The notes: generated by a model from the letters alone, not told the origin. Shown: positions 1-10,254, counted from the first letter of the stretch. The stretch is 64,000 bases of DNA from Avibacterium gallinarum (GCF_002921135.1 NZ_PQVJ01000003.1:1-64000); one strand, 5' to 3'. A program made the numbers and translations.

Positions 1-21
1 GAATAAGGCTCTAATACTAAC

Positions 22-1059
22 TTATCCGATCCTAAACCACTCTTCGGAAAACTGATTTGGCGAGATCTCATTAATATCTTTTTCATAGAATAAAATATTA
101 ACTATGCCTGATAGTGGTTTCCAATGGTTAAAATTTTCTGCATCTTGACTGTAAAGGCCAATAATAGGTTTGTGAAACCCAGATGCAATATGAATAGTCG
201 AAGTATCTGGAGAAATTAGCTGTTCACAATGCCTAATTAGCTCAATCGTATGGAAAATATTTTGTATATCATAAACAAATATATTAGAAAAATCTGAAGC
301 AATATTCTTTAATTTTTCATTAACATCTGGATAACCTAAAATAATAATCTTTCTATCTGTTTTTTGGGTTTTCAAATAACGTAAGATTTACTTTATATTT
401 TCATCAGAAAACTTTCTCGATCTTGCTGCACCATAAAAATTAATTGCTAAATAATTTTGGAGCTGATTTTTTTGCAAGAATTGAGTAATCTCACTATGTT
501 CTTTTTCTCGAAAGGGAATATCATACTGCATTGATTTAACTGGGATGCCAACTTTTTCTAATGCTTTTCGATATATTTCAGAAAAATGAATATCCCTTTG
601 GGATAAATTAAGATTAAATAATTTGTAATCCTCTTTATGATAGCCAAAATAATTTTTTGCATTTATCAAACGTAATAAAAGCAGATCACGATTGCGGAGC
701 ATTATTGTTGGATCGATAACCAAATCATAACGTTGCTTACTTATTTTCAAGCCATTTTTGATATAATCAACAATATTTTTCTTTTTCACAAAATATAATT
801 GATCTATATACGGATTTTGCTCAAACAAGTAGGCATTTTGTTTATTACAAACTACCCCAACCTTTATTGAAGGATCAAGGTTTTTGATTTCTCTAAACAC
901 AAAGGAACTAACAATATAATCGCCAATTTTTCCATCTTGCCGAAGGAATAAAATGCTCTTCGGTGGAAATATGCTTTCGTTACCAGCTACTTTCTTATCT
1001 AAAATCCATTTTCCGAGAACAAGGCGGCTATGTCTTAATAAATCTTTTAATTTAATCAT
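22..1059 (-). pseudogene. Broken glycosyltransferase family 9 (LOS heptosyltransferase-like)
   Basis: Two open frames (388-1059 and 22-375) lie in the same reading frame and are separated only by one TAA at 388-390. Read through, they give about 345 residues, the normal length for family 9 heptosyltransferases, which add heptose to the lipooligosaccharide core on the cytoplasmic face of the inner membrane. The N-terminal half has the typical FLRQDGKIGDYIVSS nucleotide-sugar fold start. The C-terminal half has the SPDTSTIHIASGFHKPIIGL region that contacts ADP-heptose. A single CAA to TAA change would explain the stop, because the following ILRYLK reads as normal protein. The downstream half could only restart from a TTG at 375. 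A sequencing error is possible but would have to be a substitution. Confidence 0.8.
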
Positions 1060-1116
1060 AAAGCTTTTTTACTTAATCAGTTTTGTTATGTAAATAATAA
1101 AGCATTTTTATCAATT

Positions 1117-3153
1117 CTACTCCTCCACCAAAAACCTTTCCCGTAACTGATGCAACTGATCACGCACGGCGGCGGCTTTTTCAAATTCCAAGTCTTGGGC
1201 GAGTTTGTACATTTGCTGTTCCAGTTTTTTGATTTGTTGCTGGAGTTCTTTGCTGCTGGTTGGTTGATAAAGCGCGGTGGGTTCTGCCACGGATTTTTGT
1301 TTTTGCTTGCTTTTCGCTTTGTTGTTGGTTGCGCCTTGGCCAATATCAAGCAATTCGCCCACTTTTTTGTTCAACGCTTGCGGTACAATGCCGTGTTCTT
1401 CGTTGTATTTCATTTGTTTTTCGCGGCGGCGGTTGGTTTCGTTGATGGCTTTTTCCATTGATTTGGTGATGCTGTCCGCGTATAAAATGGCTTTACCATT
1501 TAAGTTTCGCGCGGCTCGTCCAATGGTTTGAATCAACGAGCGTTCGGAACGCAAAAAGCCTTCTTTATCCGCATCTAAAATCGCGACCAAAGACACTTCG
1601 GGAATGTCCAAGCCTTCGCGCAATAAGTTGATTCCCACCAACACATCAAACTCACCTAAACGGAGATCGCGGATAATTTCCACCCGTTCTACGGTGTCAA
1701 TGTCGGAGTGCAGATAACGCACGCGCACGCCGTGTTCTTCTAAATAATCGGTCAGATCTTCCGCCATTCGTTTGGTTAATGTGGTTACCAAAACGCGCTC
1801 ATTTTTATCCGCTCTTTGGCGTGCTTCGGAAAGCAAGTCGTCCACCTGAATTGCCACAGGACGAATTTCAATTTCTGGGTCGAGCAAGCCTGTTGGGCGC
1901 ACCACTTGATCGATAATTTCACTACCTGATTTTTCTAATTCATAAGGGCCAGGCGTGGCGGAAACATAAATGGTTTGCGGTGCGAGGCGTTCAAATTCTT
2001 CAAATTTTAATGGACGGTTATCTAGCGCTGAAGGCAGGCGGAAGCCATATTCCACCAAGGTTTCTTTACGTGAGCGGTCGCCACGATACATTCCACCAAT
2101 TTGTGGCACAGTAACGTGAGATTCATCAATAATCAGCAAACCGTCTGCAGGAATATAATCAAACAATGTCGGTGGCGGCTCACCTTCTTTACGCCCAGAT
2201 AAATAACGTGAATAATTTTCAATGCCTGAGCAATAGCCCAATTCATTCATCATTTCAATATCAAACTGTGTGCGTTGGGTAATGCGTTGTTCTTCCAGCA
2301 ATTTATTTTCTTTGATGAAGTACTCTCGCCGTTGTGCCAATTCTGTTTTGATTTGATCGATGGCTTCTAAAATCCGTTCGCGCGGCGTAACATAGTGGGT
2401 TTTCGGATAAATGGTATAACGCGGCACCGCGCCAAAATTCGTGCCTGTCAGTGGATCAAAAAGGCTCAAACGTTCAATTTCATCATCAAATAATTCAATG
2501 CGAATGGCTTGATCATCGGATTCTGCAGGAAAAATATCAATAATTTCGCCCCGCACTCTGAATGTGCCGCGCTGAAACGCTTGATCGTTTCGTGTGTATT
2601 GTAGCTCTGCCAATTTCGTCAAAATTTCTCGCTGGTTGATGATCGCTCCTGTTTGCAAATGCAACATCATTTTGAGATAGCTATCAGGATCACCCAAACC
2701 ATAAATAGCAGAAACGGACGCCACAACGATTGTATCACGGCGCTCTAAAAAAGATTTAGTGGCAGACAGACGCATTTGCTCGATTTGATCGTTAATGGAC
2801 GCATCTTTTTCAATAAAGGTGTCGCTACTCGGCACATAGGCTTCTGGCTGATAATAGTCATAGTAAGAAACAAAATATTCCACCGCGTTTTCAGGGAAAA
2901 AGGCTTTCATTTCCGCATAAAGCTGAGCGGCAAGGGTTTTATTTGGCGCAAGCAACATTGCAGGGCGATTGAGCTTGGCAATCACATTGGCAATGGTAAA
3001 AGTTTTGCCCGATCCCGTTACCCCAAGCAGGGTTTGGTGCGCTAAACCATCATTGAGATTTTCACTCAGCTTTTCTATCGCCTGCGGTTGGTCGCCAGAC
3101 GGCGAAAAATCAGAATTAAGAATAAAAGGTTTGCTGTGAATTTTGTTACTCAT
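1117..3153 (-). CDS. uvrB: Excinuclease ABC subunit B
   Basis: UvrB is the helicase-like damage-verification subunit of nucleotide excision repair; it is loaded by UvrA and recruits UvrC. The protein is 678 residues with Walker A GVTGSGKT at about 44-51, the [12 protein letters not shown] beta-hairpin at about 98-109 that clamps the DNA, DESHV helicase motif II, and a C-terminal UVR domain that binds UvrC. The frame is open to 3219, but ATG at 3153 ([10 protein letters not shown]) matches the family start and length. An uptake signal sequence lies just upstream at 3174-3182. It is transcribed away from the tRNA-Asn gene and has no obvious operon partner. Confidence 0.97.
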   Translation of the reverse strand: MSNKIHSKPFILNSDFSPSGDQPQAIEKLSENLNDGLAHQTLLGVTGSGKTFTIANVIAKLNRPAMLLAPNKTLAAQLYAEMKAFFPENAVEYFVSYYDYYQPEAYVPSSDTFIEKDASINDQIEQMRLSATKSFLERRDTIVVASVSAIYGLGDPDSYLKMMLHLQTGAIINQREILTKLAELQYTRNDQAFQRGTFRVRGEIIDIFPAESDDQAIRIELFDDEIERLSLFDPLTGTNFGAVPRYTIYPKTHYVTPRERILEAIDQIKTELAQRREYFIKENKLLEEQRITQRTQFDIEMMNELGYCSGIENYSRYLSGRKEGEPPPTLFDYIPADGLLIIDESHVTVPQIGGMYRGDRSRKETLVEYGFRLPSALDNRPLKFEEFERLAPQTIYVSATPGPYELEKSGSEIIDQVVRPTGLLDPEIEIRPVAIQVDDLLSEARQRADKNERVLVTTLTKRMAEDLTDYLEEHGVRVRYLHSDIDTVERVEIIRDLRLGEFDVLVGINLLREGLDIPEVSLVAILDADKEGFLRSERSLIQTIGRAARNLNGKAILYADSITKSMEKAINETNRRREKQMKYNEEHGIVPQALNKKVGELLDIGQGATNNKAKSKQKQKSVAEPTALYQPTSSKELQQQIKKLEQQMYKLAQDLEFEKAAAVRDQLHQLRERFLVEE

Positions 3154-3219
3154 AAAAAAACTGCCTATCCGAAAAGTGCGGTCAATTTTAGCATAATTTT
3201 TTGCGTTCGGCTTGAGCAA

Positions 3220-3543
3220 AATTTTAAGTTTTACACAGACTTATATTTGTCAAGATTGAAATCTCACAAAATCAAAAAAATTTTAAAAAAATTTCTAGAT
3301 TTTTATTAACTTATTGATAAATAAAGAAATGCTATTTTGCAATCAATTTTATTGCCAATTCGCAAAACCCTAGTTTTTTCAAGGGATCGGCGATTTTTTC
3401 AAATTAAAACTCACAGACTTATCCACAGGCGCTGTGGATATAAAAAAAGAACATAATTTTTCAACATTTTTTTAATTTCACTGTTGACAAAGGAAAGACA
3501 GATCATTATCATCTGCGACCAATTCCTTGTGATACAGAATTAT
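3220..3543. other. AT-rich intergenic region with inverted DnaA boxes
   Basis: There is no gene here. 3240-3360 is very AT-rich. A perfect DnaA box TTATCCACA at 3419-3427 is followed after 5 bases by the inverted box TGTGGATAT (3433-3441), making a near-perfect palindrome. The right end carries the tRNA-Asn promoter. DnaA box pairs occur at DnaA-regulated promoters and at titration or reactivation sites. Two boxes next to uvrB are not enough to call a replication origin. Confidence 0.6.
3484..3512 (+). promoter_or_regulatory. Sigma-70 promoter of tRNA-Asn
   Basis: Perfect -35 TTGACA at 3484-3489, a 17-base spacer, and -10 TATCAT at 3507-3512. The predicted start is about 25 bases before the mature tRNA-Asn, as usual for a stand-alone tRNA gene. 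Confidence 0.8.
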
Positions 3544-3619
3544 TCCTCCTTAGTTCAGTCGGTAGAACGGCGGACTGTTAATCCGTATGTCGCTGGTTCA
3601 AGTCCAGCAGGAGGAGCCA
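3544..3619 (+). tRNA. tRNA-Asn (GTT)
   Basis: A 76-base cloverleaf. Acceptor TCCTCCT (3544-3550) pairs with AGGAGGA (3609-3615), followed by discriminator G and an encoded CCA. The anticodon loop is CTGTTAA with anticodon GTT at 3577-3579. The T arm carries GGTTCAAGTCC. It decodes AAC and AAU. Confidence 0.98.
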
Positions 3620-3684
3620 ATTTTCTCTTTTGGCAGTTTTTATTTGTCTCCTTTTATAAAAGCTATTTCGTTCCAAAAGAGCTT

Positions 3685-3720
3685 AAAGCCCATATCCTCC
3701 TTATGGGCTTTTATTTTTTT
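3685..3720 (+). terminator. Rho-independent terminator after tRNA-Asn
   Basis: A 10-bp stem, AAAGCCCATA (3685-3694) with TATGGGCTTT (3702-3711), followed by a T-rich run to 3720. It ends the tRNA-Asn transcript before the cation exchanger gene. Confidence 0.85.
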
Positions 3721-3782
3721 CTCATCAGCCTTTCATAATAATGATAATATTCGTTACTTTTCATCATTTATAGGACTCGCAA

Positions 3783-4754
3783 ATGTTTTTATCTTTTCTC
3801 GCTATACTGGTCGGATTGGCGATTTTAGTCTGGAGTGCAGATCGTTTTATTGACGGTGCAGCTTCTCTCGCCAGTTATTTAGGTATGTCGCCCTTGTTGA
3901 TCGGCATTGTAATTATCGGTTTTGGTACTTCAGCGCCTGAAATTATTGTTTCAGCGCTTTCTGCATTAAATCACAGCCCGGGGATTGCACTGGGAAATGC
4001 TTATGGCTCAAACATCACCAATATTGCCTTGATTTTAGGGGTAACCGCAATGATTAAGCCGATTATGGTTAATTCACAGGTGCTAAAAAAAGAATTGCCC
4101 GTGTTGATGCTAGTTACCCTACTTTCTGCCTTTTTAATTTATGATGCCACCATTTCTCGCCTTGATGCGGTGATTTTACTGGCGGTATTCACCCTCTATA
4201 TGGGCTGGACAATTTGGCAAGGTACAAGACATTCAGGTGATAGCCTTGAACAAGATATTAACGATGAACTCAAAGAAAAATCACAAATGCCGTTGAAAAC
4301 TGCAGTGTTGTGGTTAGTGATTGGCTTGGCATTATTAATGGCCAGCTCGCAATTATTAGTGTGGGGTGCAGTGAATATCGCCACCTATTTAGGCGTGAGC
4401 GATTTGATTATCGGTTTAACCATTGTTGCCATTGGCACATCATTGCCAGAATTGGCGGCTTCCATTATGGCAGCGAGAAAAAATGAATTAGATCTCGCGG
4501 TGGGCAATATTATTGGCTCTAACCTGTTTAACACCCTTGCGGTGGTCGGCATTGCTGGCGCAATCAGCCCAATTCAAGCCACGCCAGAAGTGTTTAGCCG
4601 AGATATGCTCGTTATGATTGCATTAACAGGCTTACTGTTTTTATTTGGTTACGGTTTCAAAGGAAAAAATGGGCGAATTAACCGAGTTGAAGGGTTAGCG
4701 CTATTTCTGTGCTATGTAGCTTATAATTCTTTGTTAATTTACACCGCACTTTAA
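3783..4754 (+). CDS. Inner-membrane Ca2+/Na+ exchanger, CaCA family (YrbG-like)
   Basis: A 323-residue polytopic membrane protein of the cation/calcium exchanger family, which moves Ca2+ against Na+ or H+. The family's two inverted alpha-repeats are visible: GFGTSAPEIIVSALS near residue 55 and AIGTSLPELAASIMA near residue 220. Their acidic residues form the ion site. A short charged cytoplasmic loop (about 140-165) separates the halves. In E. coli the homologue yrbG heads the LPS-export operon, but here it is alone between tRNA-Asn and a Ni/Co exporter and ends in a bidirectional terminator. An uptake signal overlaps the 3' end (4743-4751). The substrate is inferred from the family. Confidence 0.9.
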   Translation: MFLSFLAILVGLAILVWSADRFIDGAASLASYLGMSPLLIGIVIIGFGTSAPEIIVSALSALNHSPGIALGNAYGSNITNIALILGVTAMIKPIMVNSQVLKKELPVLMLVTLLSAFLIYDATISRLDAVILLAVFTLYMGWTIWQGTRHSGDSLEQDINDELKEKSQMPLKTAVLWLVIGLALLMASSQLLVWGAVNIATYLGVSDLIIGLTIVAIGTSLPELAASIMAARKNELDLAVGNIIGSNLFNTLAVVGIAGAISPIQATPEVFSRDMLVMIALTGLLFLFGYGFKGKNGRINRVEGLALFLCYVAYNSLLIYTAL

Positions 4755-4783
4755 GCTGAAAGCCTGATACGATGAAAAGAAAA

Positions 4784-4810
4784 AGGGGTGAAATTTCACC
4801 CCTATTTTTC
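4784..4810. terminator. Bidirectional terminator between yrbG-like gene and Ni/Co exporter
   Basis: Perfect palindrome AGGGGTGAAATTTCACCCCT at 4784-4803 with an A-run on the left and a T-run on the right. It can stop the two convergent transcripts. Confidence 0.85.
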
Positions 4811-4820
4811 ATCTGAAAGA

Positions 4821-5858
4821 TTATCCGCCAAATAACACTGCGCCACCACGCACAGGCAAGGTTGTGCCATAAAATAATGCTATCGCAAAGAAGATCACCA
4901 CAAATCCTGCAATCAATTTCACTGCAATTTCGGCATAAGGGGAATGTTCTGTGCGAACATACCAACGCCCTAATTTCACCGCGGTCTGCCTTGCATATTG
5001 CACAATCAAGGCAAATAAAGAAAGCGTAATCCCTGTTCCTACTGCCATCGCCATTGCGGCAGCTATTCCCCATTGATAAAGATCCAGCATATAGGACAGA
5101 AAAAGAATAAAAATCGCCCCAGAGCAAGGTCGCATTCCAATGGTTAAAATCACAAGTAAACGAGATTTAAAATTAGTCGCCTTGTCTAATTGCTGCGAAC
5201 TCGGCAAGTGTTGATGCCCACAACTGCAACCTTCTGCGTGATCGTTATGATCACAATGGGATTGCACAAGCTGAACTGGTTTTTCTGAAATCACTTTTGC
5301 CGAAATGGGTTTAATGGCGTGAATTTTTCCCACTGAAATGGTGCGTTTCTTGTGACGAAATTCTCGCAAAAATTTAACCGCACTTTGATAAATCCAATAT
5401 GCGCCTAGCAAGAACATTAAAATAAAAGCGGATCGCTCAAGCCAAAGTTGGCTCAATTTGAAATAATGGGAAGACAAACGCAATCCCACCACAATAATGG
5501 AGGTTGCCGCCACTGCCACCACACCTTGCATTAAAGAAGACAACAACGTGAGCTGAACGCTGGTTTTTAACTTCGCTTGGTGAGTGGATAGATAACTGGC
5601 AATGACAAATTTACCGTGGCCTGGGCCAAGTGCGTGCAACACGCCGTAGAGAAAACTGATCAAGATTAAACCTAATCCCGCTTGTACGGGATATTGTTTA
5701 ATTTGGTGTAAATAACCAGAAATACTTTGATTAAAGGCTTTTTGCCAACTGATGGTTTGCTCAAATAAATAAGGCAAGATATAAAACCCTAGCCCTACGA
5801 GCAACAGCAATATTGCCAGATACTTAAAGCCCTTTTGGGTGCGGTTGTTTAATGGCAT
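4821..5858 (-). CDS. Nickel/cobalt transporter, NicO/RcnA-type
   Basis: A 345-residue inner-membrane protein of the NicO/RcnA family. The metal-binding motif HALGPGHGK lies in an early transmembrane helix (about 75-83), and a His/Cys/Asp-rich cytoplasmic loop near residue 200 (HCDHNDHAEGCSCGHQH) probably binds Ni or Co. It is translated with the upstream DUF1007 gene, whose last 10 bases overlap its start codon. DUF1007 proteins are habitual partners of this transporter class. Whether it imports for urease/hydrogenase or exports for detoxification cannot be read from sequence, and no urease or nickel regulator is in the window. Confidence 0.88.
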   Translation of the reverse strand: MPLNNRTQKGFKYLAILLLLVGLGFYILPYLFEQTISWQKAFNQSISGYLHQIKQYPVQAGLGLILISFLYGVLHALGPGHGKFVIASYLSTHQAKLKTSVQLTLLSSLMQGVVAVAATSIIVVGLRLSSHYFKLSQLWLERSAFILMFLLGAYWIYQSAVKFLREFRHKKRTISVGKIHAIKPISAKVISEKPVQLVQSHCDHNDHAEGCSCGHQHLPSSQQLDKATNFKSRLLVILTIGMRPCSGAIFILFLSYMLDLYQWGIAAAMAMAVGTGITLSLFALIVQYARQTAVKLGRWYVRTEHSPYAEIAVKLIAGFVVIFFAIALFYGTTLPVRGGAVLFGG

Positions 5859-6493
5859 ACAATCTCCACTTTTTGGCTAAACACTTCGCCAAGGGAAGGG
5901 TCCTCATCACGCTGACTACGATCTAAAGATGCGGCATATTCGCGCACTTTTTCATCAACATTTGGTTCAATCACTTTGCCCGTACATTGGGCAGGAAGTT
6001 GTGAAAAATCCACCGCACTTTGTTTATTTTCTGTAGGCTTATTTTCGGTTGGATAAGTCATTGCCACAAAATAAGTAGGATCGTATGTCGCTAATTCAAA
6101 CTGGTTTTCCTTCAGCACTTGGGGCTTAGACAACAAAAAATCAAAATAGTACATCACTTGTGTACCATTTGATTTCATTCCATAATTTTGCGGCTGCGCT
6201 TTGTACTTAATCTTTTTCTTATCTTTATCAAAGAGATAGCTAAAATAATGCTCATTGACAATATTTTTCATTGCTTCATCAATCAACCTTTGCTTATCGC
6301 TCGGCTGGGTGGACTGGGCTAAATCATAAATAATACTGGCAGAACTTGGCTCATCAAGCACCCACTGCATCGAAAACCCAACCAACTCCCCTTTTTCCAC
6401 CAACACCTTACTTTGCATATCAATAAAGGCGTGCGGGTGGGCAACACTGAGCAACGGAACTAAAGCCAATAGCCCCAAGCATTTTTTGAACAT
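5849..6493 (-). CDS. DUF1007 family periplasmic protein
   Basis: A protein of about 214 residues with a cleavable signal peptide (MFKKCLGLLALVPLLSVAHPHAF). The mature end HPHAFID is the hallmark of DUF1007 proteins and a likely Ni/Co ligand. The frame is open to 6580, but ATG at 6493 has an AAGGAAG ribosome site 5 bases upstream and yields the proper signal sequence. It overlaps the NicO transporter gene by 10 bases. Role inferred from context: a periplasmic metal-binding accessory of the transporter. Confidence 0.85.
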   Translation of the reverse strand: MFKKCLGLLALVPLLSVAHPHAFIDMQSKVLVEKGELVGFSMQWVLDEPSSASIIYDLAQSTQPSDKQRLIDEAMKNIVNEHYFSYLFDKDKKKIKYKAQPQNYGMKSNGTQVMYYFDFLLSKPQVLKENQFELATYDPTYFVAMTYPTENKPTENKQSAVDFSQLPAQCTGKVIEPNVDEKVREYAASLDRSQRDEDPSLGEVFSQKVEIVCH

Positions 6494-6686
6494 AATCTTC
6501 CTTACTAAAACAAAAGAAAGCAAAATCCTACCACTAAATCCAAAGGCAGACAAAATGCCATTTGCTGATTTAAACAACAAAATCTCACAAAAAAACTCTA
6601 TTTCTGTGATTTATATCAAAAAAATGTAAATTCATCATTTATTTATCAACCTCTTATAGGTAGTATATGCCCTGTCGAGTGATTGC

Positions 6687-6770
6687 TTGATATTCATAAA
6701 GTTCCTAAATAAAATAATCAAAATAAATAGCTAAACTACTTTCCTACCTCCCTTTCGGGAGGTTTTTTTT
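6687..6770 (+). ncRNA. Candidate short RNA: promoter plus terminator with no reading frame
   Basis: In the 349-base gap before ettA there is a near-consensus promoter, TTGATA (6687-6692), 17-base spacer, TAAAAT (6710-6715). About 30 bases after the expected start a terminator follows: stem ACCTCCC (6746-6752) with GGGAGGT (6757-6763) and eight T's. A transcript would be only about 50 bases. It could be a small regulatory RNA or an attenuated leader of ettA. No match to a known RNA family is claimed. Confidence 0.4.
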
Positions 6771-6842
6771 CGCTTTCAATTCGCCAAAAGGTAAAATCTC
6801 AAGTAAAATAACCCGCACTTTTTACAGCTAAGAGAACAATTT

Positions 6843-8513
6843 ATGTCATCACAATTTGTTTATACTATGCACCGTGTCGGTAAGGTTGTGCCGCCGAAAC
6901 GTCATATTTTAAAAGATATTTCCTTGAGCTTTTTTCCGGGCGCAAAAATTGGTGTGCTGGGGTTAAATGGCGCGGGGAAATCTACCCTGCTGCGCATTAT
7001 GGCAGGCGTGGATAAAGAATTTGAGGGCGAAACACGTCCACAGCCAGGGATCAAAATCGGTTATCTTCCACAAGAACCTAAACTTGATCCACAACAAACC
7101 GTGCGTGAAGCGGTAGAAGAAGCCGTGGCGGAAGTGAAAACCGCGTTAAATCGTTTAGATGAAGTCTATGGGCTTTATGCCGATCCTGATGCGGATTTTG
7201 ATAAACTTGCCGCCGAGCAAGCCAAGTTAGAAGCCATTATCCAAGCGCACGATGGACATAATCTTGAAAACCAACTTGAGCGTGCTGCTGATGCCTTGCG
7301 TCTGCCTGATTGGGATGCCAAAATCGAGCATCTTTCAGGGGGCGAACGCCGCCGTGTGGCACTTTGCCGTTTATTGCTCGAAAAACCAGATATGCTCTTA
7401 TTAGATGAGCCAACCAACCACTTAGATGCCGAATCCGTGGCTTGGTTAGAGCGTTTCTTACACGATTATGAAGGCACCGTAGTTGCTATTACCCACGACC
7501 GTTACTTCCTAGATAATGTGGCAGGTTGGATCTTAGAGCTTGACCGTGGTGAAGGCATTCCTTGGGAAGGCAACTATTCTTCTTGGTTAGAACAAAAAGA
7601 AAAACGCCTAGCCCAAGAAGCCGCGGCTGAATCTGCTCGCCAAAAATCCATTGAAAAAGAATTAGAATGGGTTCGCCAAAATCCAAAAGGCCGCCAAGCA
7701 AAAAGCAAGGCGCGTATGGCTCGCTTTGAAGAGTTAAATAGCGGTGAATACCAAAAACGTAATGAAACCAATGAGTTATTTATTCCACCTGGCCCACGCT
7801 TAGGGGATAAAGTAATCGAAGTAAGCAATTTGAGTAAATCCTATGGTGATCGCACTTTGATTGATGACTTATCTTTCAGAATTCCAAAAGGCGCGATTGT
7901 GGGCATTATCGGGGCGAACGGCGCAGGGAAATCCACCCTTTTCCGTATGCTTTCAGGGCAAGAGCAGCCAGATAACGGTAGCATCACCCTTGGTGATACT
8001 GTGGTGCTTTCTTCCGTGGATCAGTTCCGTGATGAAATGGACGACAGCAAAACCGTATGGGAAGAAGTTTCACACGGGCAAGATATTTTGCGTATTGGCA
8101 ACTTTGAAATCCCAAGCCGTGCTTATGTCGGACGCTTCAACTTCAAAGGTGTAGATCAACAAAAACGCGTGGGTGAGCTTTCAGGTGGGGAACGTGGACG
8201 CTTGCATTTAGCCAAGTTATTGCAAGCAGGCGGTAACGTGCTGTTATTAGACGAACCGACCAACGATCTTGACGTGGAAACCTTGCGCGCCTTAGAAAAT
8301 GCGATCTTAGAATTCCCTGGCTGTGCGATGGTAATTTCCCACGACCGCTGGTTCTTAGACCGTATCGCGACCCATATTTTGGATTACGGCGATGAAGGCA
8401 AAGTCACCTTCTATGAAGGTAACTTCTCAGACTATGAAGAATGGAAGAAGAAAACCTTCGGCGCTGATGCTGTGCAACCCCATCGTATTAAATACAAACG
8501 GATTGCGAAATAA
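6843..8513 (+). CDS. ettA: Energy-dependent translational throttle protein, ABC-F
   Basis: A soluble 556-residue ABC-F ATPase that binds the ribosomal E site and gates the first peptide bond according to the ATP/ADP ratio. It has two ABC domains, with Walker A GLNGAGKST at 40-48 and GANGAGKST near 358, signatures LSGGERRRV and LSGGERGRL, and Walker B LLLDEPTNHLD / LLLDEPTNDLD. The charged P-site interaction linker lies between them (about 245-320). Length and the N-terminal MSSQFVYTM match EttA rather than Uup or YheS. It is single-gene transcribed and flanked by terminators. Confidence 0.96.
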   Translation: MSSQFVYTMHRVGKVVPPKRHILKDISLSFFPGAKIGVLGLNGAGKSTLLRIMAGVDKEFEGETRPQPGIKIGYLPQEPKLDPQQTVREAVEEAVAEVKTALNRLDEVYGLYADPDADFDKLAAEQAKLEAIIQAHDGHNLENQLERAADALRLPDWDAKIEHLSGGERRRVALCRLLLEKPDMLLLDEPTNHLDAESVAWLERFLHDYEGTVVAITHDRYFLDNVAGWILELDRGEGIPWEGNYSSWLEQKEKRLAQEAAAESARQKSIEKELEWVRQNPKGRQAKSKARMARFEELNSGEYQKRNETNELFIPPGPRLGDKVIEVSNLSKSYGDRTLIDDLSFRIPKGAIVGIIGANGAGKSTLFRMLSGQEQPDNGSITLGDTVVLSSVDQFRDEMDDSKTVWEEVSHGQDILRIGNFEIPSRAYVGRFNFKGVDQQKRVGELSGGERGRLHLAKLLQAGGNVLLLDEPTNDLDVETLRALENAILEFPGCAMVISHDRWFLDRIATHILDYGDEGKVTFYEGNFSDYEEWKKKTFGADAVQPHRIKYKRIAK

Positions 8514-8522
8514 TTGCATTAA

Positions 8523-8556
8523 AAAAGGCGAAATGGGGATTTCGCCTTTTTCTTTG
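8523..8556 (+). terminator. ettA terminator
   Basis: Stem GGCGAAAT (8527-8534) with ATTTCGCC (8539-8546), extended by A4/T4 and a T-rich tail, nine bases after the ettA stop codon. Confidence 0.9.
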
Positions 8557-8694
8557 AAATCAAAATTCTTCATTAATGAAAAACTTTGTTATATACAATA
8601 TAAAATTGTAGGTAGCTGTCAATTGCAAATTTAAATATATCGCAAGCCACCTCATGTATACGTCTTCCTTGCATACTTTTGAGCAGTGTCTCCC

Positions 8695-10254
8695 CTACTC
8701 CCACTCAATCGTCGCAGGTGGTTTTCCGCTGACGTCATAAACTACGCGGGAGATGCCGTCCACTTCGTTGATGATGCGGTTGGAGATTTTGCCGAGTAAG
8801 TCATAAGGCAGGTGTGCCCAATGTGCGGTCATAAAATCAATAGTTTCTACTGCTCGGAGGGAAACAACCCAGTCGTATTTACGTCCATCGCCCATTACGC
8901 CGACGGATTTTACTGGTAGAAATACGGTGAAGGCCTGGCTGACTTTGTAGTACCAGCCTGAATTGTAAAGCTCTTCAATAAAGATAGCGTCGGCACGGCG
9001 GAGTAAATCGCAGTATTCTTTTTTCACTTCGCCAAGCACACGTACGCCTAAGCCCGGTCCGGGGAATGGGTGGCGGTTGAGCATTTCTGCTGGAAGCCCA
9101 AGGGCTAAGCCGATTTTACGCACTTCATCTTTGAACAGTTCGCGTAATGGCTCTACCAAGCCAAGTTTCATATAATCTGGTAATCCGCCCACGTTGTGGT
9201 GAGATTTGATCACGTGCGCTTTGCCCGTTTTGCTCGCGGCAGATTCGATCACATCAGGATAAATCGTGCCTTGTGCTAACCATTTGACGCTGCTGAGTTT
9301 TTTCGATTCGTCATCAAACACGTTAACGAACACTTTACCGATCATTTTGCGTTTCTCTTCTGGATCTGAAATGCCTTTTAATGCGTTTAAGAAACGATCT
9401 TCGGCGTCCACTCGAATAATGTTTAAGCCAAATTTATCACCGAACATTTCCATCACTTGATCGGCTTCGTTTAAGCGTAATAAGCCGTTGTCCACAAAAA
9501 CACAGTGTAGGTTTTTGCCAATAGCTCGGTGTAATAATAAAGCAGTAACGGAAGAATCCACGCCGCCTGATAAACCTAAAATCACTTCGTCATCGCCCAC
9601 TTGCGCTTTAATGCGAGCCACGGCATCTTCAATGATATTTTCTGGTGTCCAGTTGCGCTCGCAGCCACAAATGTTTACCACAAAATTAGTTAAAAGAGCT
9701 AAACCGCTTTTGGTGTGAGTCACTTCAGGGTGAAATTGTACGCCATAGAAGTGGCGGTTTTCATCAGACATCGCCGCAATCGGGCAGGTTGGCGTCACGC
9801 CCGTGATTTGAAAGCGCGGTGGTAATTGGGTTACTTTATCGCCATGGCTCATCCAAACATCGAGTTTGTGTTCGCCATCATCTAAACCAGCGAAAAGTGC
9901 GGTTGGATTTTGTAAAGAAACGGCAGCATAACCAAATTCACGATGGTCAGAGGTTTCCGTTAAACCGCCTAACTGCATCGCCATTGTCTGCATTCCGTAA
10001 CAAATTCCTAGCACTGGCACGCCAGCATTAAACACATATTCGGGCGCGCGTGGGCTATTTTCTTCCGTGGTGCTTTCCGGCCCACCAGAAAGAATAATCC
10101 CTGTTGGGTTAAATTCACGGATTTGTTCTTCCGTTACGTCCCAAGCCCACAGCTCACAATACACCCCAATTTCCCGCACGCGGCGAGCGATAAGCTGGGT
10201 ATATTGCGAACCAAAGTCTAAGATTAAAATTTTGTGATTGTGGATGTTGTTCAT
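8695..10254 (-). CDS. guaA: GMP synthase (glutamine-hydrolysing)
   Basis: Converts XMP to GMP using ATP and glutamine in de novo purine synthesis. It is 519 residues. The class I amidotransferase domain has the catalytic Cys in GICYGMQTM and the His-Glu pair in QFHPEV. The ATP pyrophosphatase domain has the P-loop GLSGGVDSS, followed by the C-terminal dimerisation domain. It is the last gene of a guaB-lipoprotein-guaA cluster on the minus strand, following the small lipoprotein gene by 31 bases. Confidence 0.97.
   Translation of the reverse strand: MNNIHNHKILILDFGSQYTQLIARRVREIGVYCELWAWDVTEEQIREFNPTGIILSGGPESTTEENSPRAPEYVFNAGVPVLGICYGMQTMAMQLGGLTETSDHREFGYAAVSLQNPTALFAGLDDGEHKLDVWMSHGDKVTQLPPRFQITGVTPTCPIAAMSDENRHFYGVQFHPEVTHTKSGLALLTNFVVNICGCERNWTPENIIEDAVARIKAQVGDDEVILGLSGGVDSSVTALLLHRAIGKNLHCVFVDNGLLRLNEADQVMEMFGDKFGLNIIRVDAEDRFLNALKGISDPEEKRKMIGKVFVNVFDDESKKLSSVKWLAQGTIYPDVIESAASKTGKAHVIKSHHNVGGLPDYMKLGLVEPLRELFKDEVRKIGLALGLPAEMLNRHPFPGPGLGVRVLGEVKKEYCDLLRRADAIFIEELYNSGWYYKVSQAFTVFLPVKSVGVMGDGRKYDWVVSLRAVETIDFMTAHWAHLPYDLLGKISNRIINEVDGISRVVYDVSGKPPATIEWE

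Noticed and set aside
3240-3450. Replication origin next to uvrB
   Set aside because: Only two DnaA boxes, no 13-mer array or neighbouring gidA/dnaA-type genes; kept as a DnaA-box finding only.
4678-5127. 149-codon frame overlapping the Ni/Co exporter 3' end
   Set aside because: Overlaps a real gene and a bidirectional terminator in another frame; not plausible as coding.
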